From positions 1 to 34,036 of the IMG/VR virus record IMGVR_UViG_3300046459_000213: DNA of 34,036 nucleotides; one strand, 5' to 3'. Shown one piece after another: positions 23,544-30,821 of this stretch. Under the pieces are notes generated by a model. It ran no database searches. It was given only the letters and a program-made list of their open reading frames with translations, and had not been told where the DNA came from. Position 1 is the first letter of the stretch; every line of letters starts with the position of its first letter. The stretch comes from a virus. Both the position numbers and the translations under genes were made by a program.

Positions 23544-23789
23544 ATGGCTGAGCCCAAACTGCAGATCGAAAAGCGTCTGGACCGGATCGAAATAGCGATT
23601 CTTAAGATGTTGGAATTCGGTTACGGAGACAAAGAAACAGAAGTGATCGAGCAGATCCTTCGGGCAGACGCACGTCCAGAGGAGAGTCAGGATGCCGGTT
23701 CGGAAAGTCAAGGGCGGGTACAAGTACGGGAAGAAGGGAAAGACGTACCCGACGAAGAAGCAAGCAGCGAAACAGGGTCGGGCGATTAA
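23544..23789 (+). CDS. Small helical protein, C-terminus overlaps another gene
   Basis: 81 residues from ATG 23544 (AAGGAG). The first about 50 residues form a helical domain (KLQIEKRLDRIEIAILKMLE, then GYGDKETEVIEQILRADARP). Residues 51-81 are acidic and low complexity and are encoded in the same DNA as the gene at 23692 in another frame. The helical half has a heptad-like pattern and could be a coiled coil. The N-terminal half looks conserved in type; the tail may exist only because the overlapping gene fixes the sequence. Confidence 0.6.
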   Translation: MAEPKLQIEKRLDRIEIAILKMLEFGYGDKETEVIEQILRADARPEESQDAGSESQGRVQVREEGKDVPDEEASSETGSGD

Positions 23790-23814
23790 GGCCAATCAGA
23801 ACAAGAAGAGCTAA
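23692..23814 (+). CDS. Small basic phage protein (40 aa)
   Basis: 40 residues from ATG 23692 (GGAGAG upstream) to TAA 23812-23814. It reads MPVRKVKGGYKYGKKGKTYP, then TKKQAAKQGRAIKANQNKKS. The pattern, a V-x-K-V-K-GGYK-x-G--GK-x-Y-PTK-x-x-A--QGRAI core, is a well-known small phage protein of unknown function. Very basic and probably nucleic-acid associated. Its first 98 nt overlap the previous gene in a different frame. Both starts have good ribosome binding sites. Confidence 0.75.
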   Translation: MPVRKVKGGYKYGKKGKTYPTKKQAAKQGRAIKANQNKKS

Positions 23815-23819
23815 AGCTT

Positions 23820-23845
23820 CCCCCCCTGAGGCCGCTGAGGGGGGG
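23820..23845. terminator. GC-rich hairpin, possible terminator
   Basis: CCCCCCCTGAG pairs with CTGAGGGGGGG around GCCG, with one G-G mismatch. It lies just after the stop of the gene at 23692. There is no T run, so it is not a classical terminator. More G-runs follow to about 23870, then an A/T-richer stretch leads into the helicase gene at 23940. Nothing else is recognisable in 23815-23939. Confidence 0.4.
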
Positions 23846-23939
23846 ATGAGCCGAAGGGGGTGGGGGGACGAGAGGCCTCTGTCAAAGGGACGTTTCCTCA
23901 CCCCTAACGGTTTGTTTAATTTTTCCAACAGAAAGAGAC

Positions 23940-25121
23940 ATGGTAGAACTCAGACCTCATCAACAGATCGCTCTTAGAGATCTCTGCAACGGAAGCATCC
24001 TCTGGGGTCGTGTAGGGTCAGGTAAGTCAAGAGTGGCTGTTGCCTATTACGAGCAACAACATACTGATCGAGATGTGTACGTCATCACAACTGCCAAAAA
24101 GCGTGACAGTGTCGACTGGGAGGGCGAATTCGCCAAGATCGTCGTAGGAAAGGAGCAGAACGCGACTTTACATGGTGTTCTAACCGTCGATAGCTGGAAC
24201 AACATCGCGAAATATACACAGGTGGAGGGAGCATTTTTCATTTTTGACGAGCAAAGGCTTGTTGGAAAGGGAAAATGGGTCAAGTCTTTCCTCAAGATCG
24301 CCAAAAACAACTATTGGATCATGCTCAGCGCTACTCCTGGCGATACGTGGATGGACTATATTCCCGTGTTCGTCGCTAATGGCTTCTACAAGAACCGCTC
24401 GGAGTTCATCAGAGAGCATGTGGTCTATGCTCCTTATTCCAAATTCCCACGAGTGCAGAGGTATCTAGGTGAAAGCCGACTACAGAAGAACAGAAACCGA
24501 ATCCTGGTCCATATGCGGTACGCTAACGAGACGGTTCGCCACTCACAGACGATATTCGTGGATCATAACGAAGATTTGGTTCAGAGCGTTCTCAAGAACC
24601 GTTGGCATATCTATCAGAACCGCCCTATTCGTGACATCTCTGAGCTATTCGGTGTCATGCGTCGCGTGGTCAACTCTGATCCGTCCAGGGTTAAGAAGAT
24701 TGCTGAGCTTCTAGAGCGTCATTCGAAGATGATCGTGTTCTACAATTTCAACTATGAACTCGACATTCTTCGGAGGTTGAACGAGAGTGTCGAGACGGCC
24801 GAATGGAATGGTTGGAAACACCAAGATCTGCCCAAATCTGAAAATTGGCTGTATTTAGTGCAGTATGCTAGTGGTGCAGAAGGGTGGAATTGTGTCGAGA
24901 CGGACACTATGCTTTTCTACTCTTTTACGTACTCTTACAAGCTCTGGGAACAGGCTCACGGCAGAATTGACCGAATGAACACGCCCTTCACAGATTTGAA
25001 TTACTACACGCTAAAATCCAAAAGTGGCGTGGATAGGGCGATTTGGCGGTCTCTGAGCGCAAAACACAACTTTCAGGCCAGAAACTTCGACCCCGAAACT
25101 TATGCCCAAAAAAGTTTCTAA
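23940..25121 (+). CDS. SF2 DNA helicase
   Basis: 393 residues from ATG 23940. It starts with [20 protein letters not shown] and a Walker A motif GRVGSGKS (residues 23-30). Motif II is FIFDEQR (D103, E104; a DEQR variant of DEAH), motif III is LSATPGD (near 130), and motif VI is QAHGRIDR (R342, R345). The second RecA domain is short and contains [14 protein letters not shown]. The family is a compact SF2 helicase I know from phages of Gram-positive bacteria, where it is linked to replication or recombination. It follows the replication region and is single-transcript in appearance, with an intergenic G-run hairpin ahead of it. Confidence 0.85.
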   Translation: MVELRPHQQIALRDLCNGSILWGRVGSGKSRVAVAYYEQQHTDRDVYVITTAKKRDSVDWEGEFAKIVVGKEQNATLHGVLTVDSWNNIAKYTQVEGAFFIFDEQRLVGKGKWVKSFLKIAKNNYWIMLSATPGDTWMDYIPVFVANGFYKNRSEFIREHVVYAPYSKFPRVQRYLGESRLQKNRNRILVHMRYANETVRHSQTIFVDHNEDLVQSVLKNRWHIYQNRPIRDISELFGVMRRVVNSDPSRVKKIAELLERHSKMIVFYNFNYELDILRRLNESVETAEWNGWKHQDLPKSENWLYLVQYASGAEGWNCVETDTMLFYSFTYSYKLWEQAHGRIDRMNTPFTDLNYYTLKSKSGVDRAIWRSLSAKHNFQARNFDPETYAQKSF

Positions 25122-25315
25122 AACTCTTCTGATCGCGCGACCCCCAATAAGTAAAAGGCCTTTAGATATTACGTGTAACCCAATAGAAAACTTTTTCCTC
25201 AAGAAATCTTGGCAAAAGCTATTAGCTATTACAAAGAATAAGTTGCCATCCACATCCTCCGCAAGGCTACGCCCTTGCCCAAGGCTCAAAAAAGAATTTG
25301 GAGAGGGGTTAGGGA
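25122..25315. other. Gene-free spacer with a short hairpin
   Basis: A 194-nt region, visibly A/T-richer than its surroundings. GCAAGG and CCTTGC near 25261-25278 can form a 6-bp hairpin. No ORF has a ribosome binding site here, no TATAAT/TCGCG promoter is present, and no tRNA is found. Only the GGAGAGGGG ribosome binding site of the next gene is recognisable at the 3' end. Confidence 0.4.
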
Positions 25316-25810
25316 ATGGAAGAATGGCGTTCGATAGAGGAGTTTCCTGGTTACAGCGTCAGTACTCATGGTAGACTGCGTTCGGACAAGTGGGGAAAGC
25401 TCTTAGCGTTATCGGACACGCAGTACGGTCTCGTTCAAGTTGGGCTCATGCGAGATGGAGTTCAATATCACAGATCGGTTCCGCTTCTGGTTGCTCGAGC
25501 TTTCCTTCCACCGATCACGGAAGCATTCGATACACCGATCAATCTCGATGGTGATCGTCACAATAATCGCATCGAAAATTTAGCTTGGCGTCCTAGGTGG
25601 TTTGCCGTAAAGTACAACCAGCAATTCAAACATCCTGGGGTCTATCACATCGACGCGCCAATTGTCGATCTTCGGTCGGGAGAAGTTAGCGTTGATTCGT
25701 ATCAGTGTGCTTGCCGGTATGGTCTGCTCGAGGAAGATCTTGTTCTCTCGATTCAAACTCGTACTTATGTTTGGCCCACTTATCAAGAATTCGGCATCAT
25801 CGACGATTAG
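25316..25810 (+). CDS. NUMOD4/HNH-like protein with degenerate HNH motif
   Basis: 164 residues from ATG 25316. The N-terminus (EEWRSIEEFPGYSVSTHGRL with RSDKWGKLL) is a NUMOD4 module, normally found on homing endonucleases. Next comes YHRSVPLLVARAFLPP, then INLDGDRHNNRIENLAWRPR, the position of an HNH_3-type nuclease core. In HNH_3 enzymes the sequence is usually N-H-x-D-G; here it is N76-L77-D78-G79, so the metal-facing His seems to be absent while the two Asn of D-x-x-NN-x-x-EN are kept. It may be an inactive or modified nuclease, or a DNA-binding regulator derived from one. The upstream spacer is A/T-rich, consistent with insertion. Confidence 0.75.
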   Translation: MEEWRSIEEFPGYSVSTHGRLRSDKWGKLLALSDTQYGLVQVGLMRDGVQYHRSVPLLVARAFLPPITEAFDTPINLDGDRHNNRIENLAWRPRWFAVKYNQQFKHPGVYHIDAPIVDLRSGEVSVDSYQCACRYGLLEEDLVLSIQTRTYVWPTYQEFGIIDD

Positions 25811-25819
25811 GAGAAAAGC

Positions 25820-26035
25820 ATGGCTAACGAAACTGTGAAACCGTATAGAGATCCTGTTCCTGGACGGGGCTCTATCGAATTGCGCAGAACAGCGGCAGGA
25901 GTCTATTCTTGGGTGATCACGATCTGGACCGACGCAATCGTGACCGACGGTCATCTGATCGGAATGATTGATTCGGTAGAGAGAGTTGATCAAGAACTGC
26001 GTCATAGGTATCCGGAGTCTGGCGATAAGAATTAG
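25820..26035 (+). CDS. Small conserved hypothetical protein
   Basis: 71 residues, ATG 25820 with TAGGAGAAAA upstream overlapping the previous stop. It has a polar N-terminus (NETVKPYRDPVPGRGSIELR), a beta-rich middle (GVYSWVITIWTDAIVTDGHL) and a helical end (DSVERVDQELRHRYPE). No known domain is recognised. It is the last gene before promoter P6 and the second tail module. Confidence 0.55.
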   Translation: MANETVKPYRDPVPGRGSIELRRTAAGVYSWVITIWTDAIVTDGHLIGMIDSVERVDQELRHRYPESGDKN

Positions 26036-26039
26036 ATAT

Positions 26040-26068
26040 TTGGTCTCATAAAATTCGCACAGTATAAT
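26040..26068 (+). promoter_or_regulatory. Promoter P6 (TTGGTC-17-TATAAT)
   Basis: TATAAT at 26063-26068 followed by AGAAGG, as in P3 and P4. At the position of TCGCGA it has TCTCAT, but a -35-like TTGGTC (26040-26045) lies at a standard 17-bp spacing. It is the only good promoter in front of the tail fibre module. The leader to 26138 carries a T-rich tract near 26090-26102. Confidence 0.7.
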
Positions 26069-26137
26069 AGAAGGAAGTAGATCATCCCATTTCTTTTTTT
26101 TCATCTATTGAATCGCAACGCCAAGAAAGGAGGAGCA

Positions 26138-26521
26138 TTGGCGGGTACGATCAACCTACAACCGCAGGTTTTGAATCTTGCGATGTACTCTGGAGATGGA
26201 TTCTCGTTCAAGTTGAAATGCTCAGATGCCAACGGTGCTCCTATCGACATGGGTGGCACCGTCAAAGCCCAAATTCGAAACGATCGTCTACATCCAGAAG
26301 ATTCATCGCTGGTTGATTTCGACGTCAGCACAGTCGACGCCTATCTTGGCATTATCGGTCTTTCTCTTACGGGAGACGACACACAATCTCTGACCGATGA
26401 TCATGGTGACGCCAATGGAAAGTTCAGCGGCGTATGGGATGTTCAATGGACTCCTGCTGGTCTTGAGCCGAGAACCATCTGTCAAGGTATCGCTGAATGC
26501 GTATCCGATGTTTCAAGATGA
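26138..26521 (+). CDS. BppU-like / minor tail protein
   Basis: 127 residues from TTG 26138, set by AAGGAGG at 26127-26133. It begins LAGTINLQPQVLNLAMYSGD, with GFSFKLKCSDANGAPIDMGG next, and has a beta-sandwich-like pattern with KAQIRNDRLHPE, AYLGIIGLSLTGDDTQS and KFSGVWDVQWTPAG. This is the form of a baseplate upper-protein (BppU)-like or minor tail protein N-terminal domain that I know from siphoviruses of Gram-positive bacteria. It is the first gene of the tail fibre module and overlaps the next gene. Confidence 0.65.
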   Translation: MAGTINLQPQVLNLAMYSGDGFSFKLKCSDANGAPIDMGGTVKAQIRNDRLHPEDSSLVDFDVSTVDAYLGIIGLSLTGDDTQSLTDDHGDANGKFSGVWDVQWTPAGLEPRTICQGIAECVSDVSR

Positions 26522-27359
26522 CATCATCGTAGTTGTTAACTCCGACGAAATTCAGATCGAACTCGATGATGCTCCAGACACAGAACTAAGGCTCGAGAAA
26601 GTTCAAGAAGTTAATGTCGTCTTGTCGTATGACGACATTGTGGTTTCATCAGCAGAGCTTACGACAATCACGATCGGACTCGAAGCGCCTCCAGAGATTC
26701 CCCTAAGCATCGTCGAGAATTCCGAGGTGATCGTCCTCGCGGCAGGAAACTTGGGGAACGAAGGACCGCCTGGTCCTGAGGGACCGATGGGACCTTCTGG
26801 TGCACCTGGCCCTCAGGGCGCCGATTCAACAGTTCCGGGTCCGCCCGGCCCAACGGGCCCTCAAGGTATTCAAGGCCTTCAGGGCGTTAAGGGGGATACG
26901 GGAGCAACGGGTCCTGGCGGTGGCGCAACATACTCACAAGTCATCGGTGACGGAACAAATCAATCTTTCACGATTGTCCATAACATAGGTGTTCGTGGTG
27001 TCAGCGTCACTGTTTATCGAAATACTGCGCCCTTTGACGAGATCGAAGCTGATGTGGAATTCACAAGTACAAATGTCGTGACTGTGCGCACTCTACAGGT
27101 TCCGACTCTCGATCAATATGTTGTGTTTGTTTCTGGTCCTGGTGCTGCCGGAGCGGCTGGTAGTGATCTGACTTACATTCATACGCAAAGCAGTCTAGCA
27201 GCAACATGGAATGTTTTACACAATCTCGGTAAATATCCGTCTGTGTCAGTTGTCGATTCTGGCGGATCTGCCATAATTCCGAATGTCAGCTATGCGGGAG
27301 TTAACCAGGTGTCGATTTCGTTCGACGCCCCGACTTCGGGAAAGGCGTACCTCAACTGA
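26508..27359 (+). CDS. Collagen-like tail fibre protein
   Basis: 283 residues from ATG 26508, which overlaps the upstream gene by 14 nt; no clear ribosome binding site, so coupling is likely. The N-terminal about 80 residues are acidic and beta-rich (DDIIVVVNSDEIQIELDD). Then comes a collagen-like Gly-x-y region of about 60 residues (GPPGPEGPMGPSGAPG, GPPGPTGPQGIQG), followed by two similar beta domains (SFTIVHNIGVRGVSVTVYRN and ATWNVLHNLGKYPSVSVVDS), which look like an internal duplication. The collagen rod probably forms a trimer that presents the C-terminal domains as a fibre tip. Confidence 0.75.
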   Translation: MFQDDIIVVVNSDEIQIELDDAPDTELRLEKVQEVNVVLSYDDIVVSSAELTTITIGLEAPPEIPLSIVENSEVIVLAAGNLGNEGPPGPEGPMGPSGAPGPQGADSTVPGPPGPTGPQGIQGLQGVKGDTGATGPGGGATYSQVIGDGTNQSFTIVHNIGVRGVSVTVYRNTAPFDEIEADVEFTSTNVVTVRTLQVPTLDQYVVFVSGPGAAGAAGSDLTYIHTQSSLAATWNVLHNLGKYPSVSVVDSGGSAIIPNVSYAGVNQVSISFDAPTSGKAYLN

Positions 27360-27360
27360 C

Positions 27361-28833
27361 ATGCCCACTCTAGGCGCAGCACTCGACTTCGCAAAATATG
27401 AGGGACGCAATCTGCGTGGGCATCAGCTCGGCACGGCTCCCTCAAGCCCAGTCACTGGTCAGTTGTACTACAACACCGGCGACAACACCCTCTACTGGTA
27501 CGACGGATCAGCATGGGTATCTGCTCGTGGTGGTGCGTCTGCTACTCCTCCCGCAACAACAGGTGCTCTAGGAACTATTCAGTTGGCTGGAGATCTGGCG
27601 GGTACCGCAACTAGTCCTCAGATTGCAACCGGAGTCATCGTTGATACGGATGTGGCTGCAGCAAACAAGGATGGTGTAGCAGGCACGCCGTCCTTGCGCA
27701 CTCTTGGTACTGGAGCACAGCAAGCTGCAGCAGGTAACGATGCTCGCTTGTCGGACGTCCGGACACCCGCGGCGCATCACGCAACTCACGAGCCTGGTGG
27801 CTCAGATCCAATGGCTGTGGACGCAGCCGCAGGTACGGGATCGCTGAGGACTCTCGGTTTGACCGGAAGCAAAGCTATGCCGGGAACGACAACGCTTGAC
27901 GCGATTGCTGTACCAGTTGCCGATGTTAACTTGAACACTCACAAGATTACGAATCTGGCCGATCCCACAGCTTATAATGATGCCGCGACTAAGAATTATG
28001 TGGATAGTTTCACTCAGGGATTGGACGCAAAGCAGTCGTGCAAAGTAGCAACAATCGCAAATATCACACTCGCGGGAGGCGCGCCAAACACGCTCGACGG
28101 AATCTCGCTCGGAGTTACTGATCGTATTTTGGTTAAAGATCAGACGACCCAATCTCAGAATGGTATCTACACCGTGCAAACGCTTGGTACTGGTGCTAAT
28201 GGTACTTGGGTTCGAGCGGTTGATCTTGATGCTCCGGCTGAATTTCCATCAGCATATACATGGGTTGAGCAAGGAACGGTTAACGCTGATACCGGTTGGG
28301 TTTGCACTAACGACGTTGGTCTGATAATTGGCACGACAAATATCACTTTCGTTCAATTTTCTGGAGCAGGACAGATTATTGGTGGTGCAGGCCTTCTCAA
28401 GACGGGTAACACACTCGACGTTGGTGCCGGCGCTGGAATTACTGTCAATGCCGATACGATCCAAGTGGCAAATAACGGAATCACGAATGCGATGATCGCC
28501 GACGGAGCGATCGATGTCAGTACCGCAGATGTCACCGGAACACTGCCTGTCGCAAAGGGCGGTACCGGTGGAACGACGAATCCTACTGCTCGGGCAAGTC
28601 TCGCTGCCGCAGGCTACTATAGCTCGGCCACGCATGGTGCCGGAGCGACAATCTCGATTCCTCAAGCAACTCATGGTCTTCGTGCTACTCGGGGTCTTCT
28701 CGTTCAAGTTCAAGACGAGGCCAGTGGAGCGGTTGAGATTCCGGATATTTCAGTTGCTGCTACTGGGGACGTGACAGTTACCTACGGCGCATCAGTAGCC
28801 GCAAACTCGAAGAGGGTTACGGTGATCGGATAA
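27361..28833 (+). CDS. Modular tail fibre protein
   Basis: 490 residues from ATG 27361. After a short start (PTLGAALDFAKYEGRN) there is a module SSPVTGQLYYNTGDNTLYWY with DGSAWVSARGG that is repeated in the next gene. Later come HHATHEPGGSDPM, NTHKITNLADPTAYNDAATK (as in fibre proteins with KITNVAD-type hinge motifs), the VAKGGTGGTTNPTAR motif, and a C-terminal beta domain. The order fits a phage tail fibre that reaches to the host surface. Starts without a distinct ribosome binding site, 1 nt after the previous stop. Confidence 0.75.
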   Translation: MPTLGAALDFAKYEGRNLRGHQLGTAPSSPVTGQLYYNTGDNTLYWYDGSAWVSARGGASATPPATTGALGTIQLAGDLAGTATSPQIATGVIVDTDVAAANKDGVAGTPSLRTLGTGAQQAAAGNDARLSDVRTPAAHHATHEPGGSDPMAVDAAAGTGSLRTLGLTGSKAMPGTTTLDAIAVPVADVNLNTHKITNLADPTAYNDAATKNYVDSFTQGLDAKQSCKVATIANITLAGGAPNTLDGISLGVTDRILVKDQTTQSQNGIYTVQTLGTGANGTWVRAVDLDAPAEFPSAYTWVEQGTVNADTGWVCTNDVGLIIGTTNITFVQFSGAGQIIGGAGLLKTGNTLDVGAGAGITVNADTIQVANNGITNAMIADGAIDVSTADVTGTLPVAKGGTGGTTNPTARASLAAAGYYSSATHGAGATISIPQATHGLRATRGLLVQVQDEASGAVEIPDISVAATGDVTVTYGASVAANSKRVTVIG

Positions 28834-30005
28834 TGCCAGAATTTGTTGGACGCCTCAGAACTCCGAGACTTTCGGGAGCTCCATCTTCTCCTGTTTCCGG
28901 TGAACTATATTTCGATACAGGAACGAACACGCTTTACTGGTGGAATGGAACTTCTTGGGTTTCCGCTTCTGGTGGAGGCGGAGGCGGCTCGAGTGCTGTT
29001 GATACCCAAGTATTCACAGGCAACGGAACATGGACGAAGCCGGCAGGCGCAAAGACTGTCGAAGTACACGTCTTCGGTCAAGGCGGAGGCGGAGGTGGCG
29101 GAGCCAATCAAGCAGTTGCGACACAGCATAAGGGTGGCGGTGGAGGTGGTTCTGGTGGTCATGTCGAGCAGACGTTTCTTGCAGATAGTCTTCCGGCCAC
29201 TGTTGCTGTTACAGTTGCCAACGCTGCCAACAAAGGAGCCGGAGCTGCTGCGAGCTCAAACGCAAACGGTGGATACGGTTCGCCAGGAGGCGCTTCATCA
29301 TTCGGAACACTTCTGTCTGCCCAAGGTGGCGGAGGTGGAGGACAGGGAGGTAACTCATCAACGCAGAATAGCGTGGCTGGCGGCGGAGCTGGGTTTAATG
29401 CTGCAGGAGTAACGCCAAGTGGTACCAACCCTACTGCTGGCGGTAACGGTGGCGCAGGTTGGTCTGATGGAGGTGGTGCTGGTTCTACTGGTGGTGCTGG
29501 AAACGACGGAGGTCCCGGTAAAGGTGCGCCGTATGGCAGCGGTGCTGGTGGCGGCGGTGGTGGACCGTCTAACGGTGGAATCAACATCAAAATGGGCGCA
29601 GGTGGCGGCGGTGGTACAGGTACCGCTTCCGCGTCGGGAAACGGCGGTAGTTCGATGGCGGGTGCTGGTGGTGGCGGAGGTGGAGCTTCTAGCCAAGCTG
29701 GCTCTGTTGGTGGTGCTGGTGGTAGTTCTTCGCTCACTCCCGGTGGCGGTGGCGCAGGCGGAGCAAGTGGAGCCGTTCCTGTAGTTGGTGCTGTTGGTGC
29801 TGCTTGGAACGCTGGCGCTGGTATCGGTGGTTCTGGTGGTGGCGGAGGCGGCGGAGCAACAGTCGCTGCTGTCGCAGGAGCTTCTGGTGGCGATGGTGGT
29901 CTCGGTGGAGGCGGAGGTGGAGGTGGTGGACCGGGAAACACCACAGGCAAAGGTGGAGATGGCGGAAATGGTGGTGGCGGTTTGGTGGTAGTTATCTCGT
30001 GGTAA
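28833..30005 (+). CDS. Glycine-rich tail adhesin
   Basis: 390 residues from ATG 28833, overlapping the upstream stop (TAATG). It opens with the same module as the preceding fibre (SSPVSGELYFDTGTNTLYWW with NGTSWVSASGG), then a beta domain (TQVFTGNGTWTKPAGAKTVE), after which more than 250 residues consist mainly of Gly tracts. This matches glycine-rich receptor-binding domains that form polyglycine-II. The repeated GGN/GGT codons make the gene prone to recombination and to length changes, and the antisense strand would give a Pro-rich open frame that is a shadow. Confidence 0.8.
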   Translation: MPEFVGRLRTPRLSGAPSSPVSGELYFDTGTNTLYWWNGTSWVSASGGGGGGSSAVDTQVFTGNGTWTKPAGAKTVEVHVFGQGGGGGGGANQAVATQHKGGGGGGSGGHVEQTFLADSLPATVAVTVANAANKGAGAAASSNANGGYGSPGGASSFGTLLSAQGGGGGGQGGNSSTQNSVAGGGAGFNAAGVTPSGTNPTAGGNGGAGWSDGGGAGSTGGAGNDGGPGKGAPYGSGAGGGGGGPSNGGINIKMGAGGGGGTGTASASGNGGSSMAGAGGGGGGASSQAGSVGGAGGSSSLTPGGGGAGGASGAVPVVGAVGAAWNAGAGIGGSGGGGGGGATVAAVAGASGGDGGLGGGGGGGGGPGNTTGKGGDGGNGGGGLVVVISW

Positions 30006-30319
30006 ACGAAGCTCAATACCAAGCCCGTCTCATCAAGAAACTCGACCGACTCTTTCCTGGATGCATTATCTTTAAGATGGATCCCGGCTATCTACAAGGT
30101 GTTCCAGACCTTCTAATTCTTTGGCAAGATCGTTGGGCACTTCTCGAGGTCAAGCGATCGGCCGAATCTCTTGAGCAGCCGAATCAGGCGTACTATGTCA
30201 AGAAACTTCACAAGATGTCGTTTTCTGCGTTCATCTATCCAGAAAATGAAGCGGAGGTACTGAGTGCGCTTCAACAGGCATTTGAAAGTTCAGGGCGAGC
30301 ATGCGTTCCTCAGTCCTAG
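29999..30319 (+). CDS. VRR-NUC-type nuclease (PD-(D/E)XK)
   Basis: 106 residues from GTG 29999 overlapping the end of the Gly-rich gene. It has QARLIKKLDRLFPG, IFKMDPGYLQGVPDLLIL (D37) and WALLEVKRS (E50, K52), the D...E-x-K signature of PD-(D/E)XK nucleases with the GxxD arrangement of VRR-NUC domains. Then NQAYYVKKLHKM and FSAFIYPEN follow, also typical. VRR-NUC nucleases act on branched DNA (Holliday-junction resolvase-like). In this phage it would serve recombination, replication intermediates or packaging. Confidence 0.8.
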   Translation: MVNEAQYQARLIKKLDRLFPGCIIFKMDPGYLQGVPDLLILWQDRWALLEVKRSAESLEQPNQAYYVKKLHKMSFSAFIYPENEAEVLSALQQAFESSGRACVPQS

Positions 30320-30821
30320 TCAGCACCATTGGATTCACTATACGCCAGATCGCCTTCTAGAACGTTGGACCGCAGCACAAGCCGCAGCGTACGGTACTGC
30401 CCAACACGAATACGCCCACCGCGAGATCAACGAAGGGCGCCTTTCGAGTCTTGTTGGAACTGTCGGTCTCTATATCAACGATGCCATCAGATACCGAATG
30501 CAAACCGAGCAAGTTCTCTACTACTCAGAAAACTGTTTCGGAACAGCGGACACGATCTGTTTTCGTTACAACACCCTTCGAATTCATGATCTGAAAACTG
30601 GAGTCTATGCTGGATCTGTCCATCAGCTTGAGGTTTATGCTGCGCTCTTCTGTCTAGAATACGACAAAGATCCTTTCGACATCAAGATGGAGCTGCGCAT
30701 TTACCAAGATAACGAGGTAGTTATATTTGATGTTGATCCAGAAGACATCATGTTCATTATGGAACGAATTCAAGAATTTGATAGACTCATATCCCATCGA
30801 CGAATGGAGGAGGAAACATGA
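30264..30821 (+). CDS. Cas4/RecB-like PD-(D/E)XK exonuclease
   Basis: 185 residues from GTG 30264, supported by GGAGG at 30253-30257. It has QGEHAFLSPSQHHWIHYTPD, AAYGTAQHEYAHREI (the H-x-x-x-H motif), FGTADTICF (D96) and IHDLKTG (D109, K111), then HQLEVYAALFCLEYD, the Q/Y motif of RecB/Cas4 nucleases. No four-Cys iron-sulphur cluster signature is present. It overlaps the preceding VRR-NUC gene by 56 nt in a different frame, which is more than the typical coupling overlap. It probably processes DNA ends. Confidence 0.8.
   Translation: MRFNRHLKVQGEHAFLSPSQHHWIHYTPDRLLERWTAAQAAAYGTAQHEYAHREINEGRLSSLVGTVGLYINDAIRYRMQTEQVLYYSENCFGTADTICFRYNTLRIHDLKTGVYAGSVHQLEVYAALFCLEYDKDPFDIKMELRIYQDNEVVIFDVDPEDIMFIMERIQEFDRLISHRRMEEET

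Noticed and set aside
25102-25374. A 90-codon open frame spanning the spacer between the helicase and NUMOD4 genes.
   Set aside because: No ribosome binding site, starts inside the helicase and ends inside the next gene; composition looks non-coding.
26508-27359. Host collagen-like protein rather than a phage fibre.
   Set aside because: Position among tail proteins and overlap with the BppU-like gene support a phage tail fibre.
29159-30022. Long antisense frame rich in proline over the glycine-rich adhesin.
   Set aside because: Proline codons (CCN) are the complement of glycine codons (GGN); a shadow of the Gly-rich gene.
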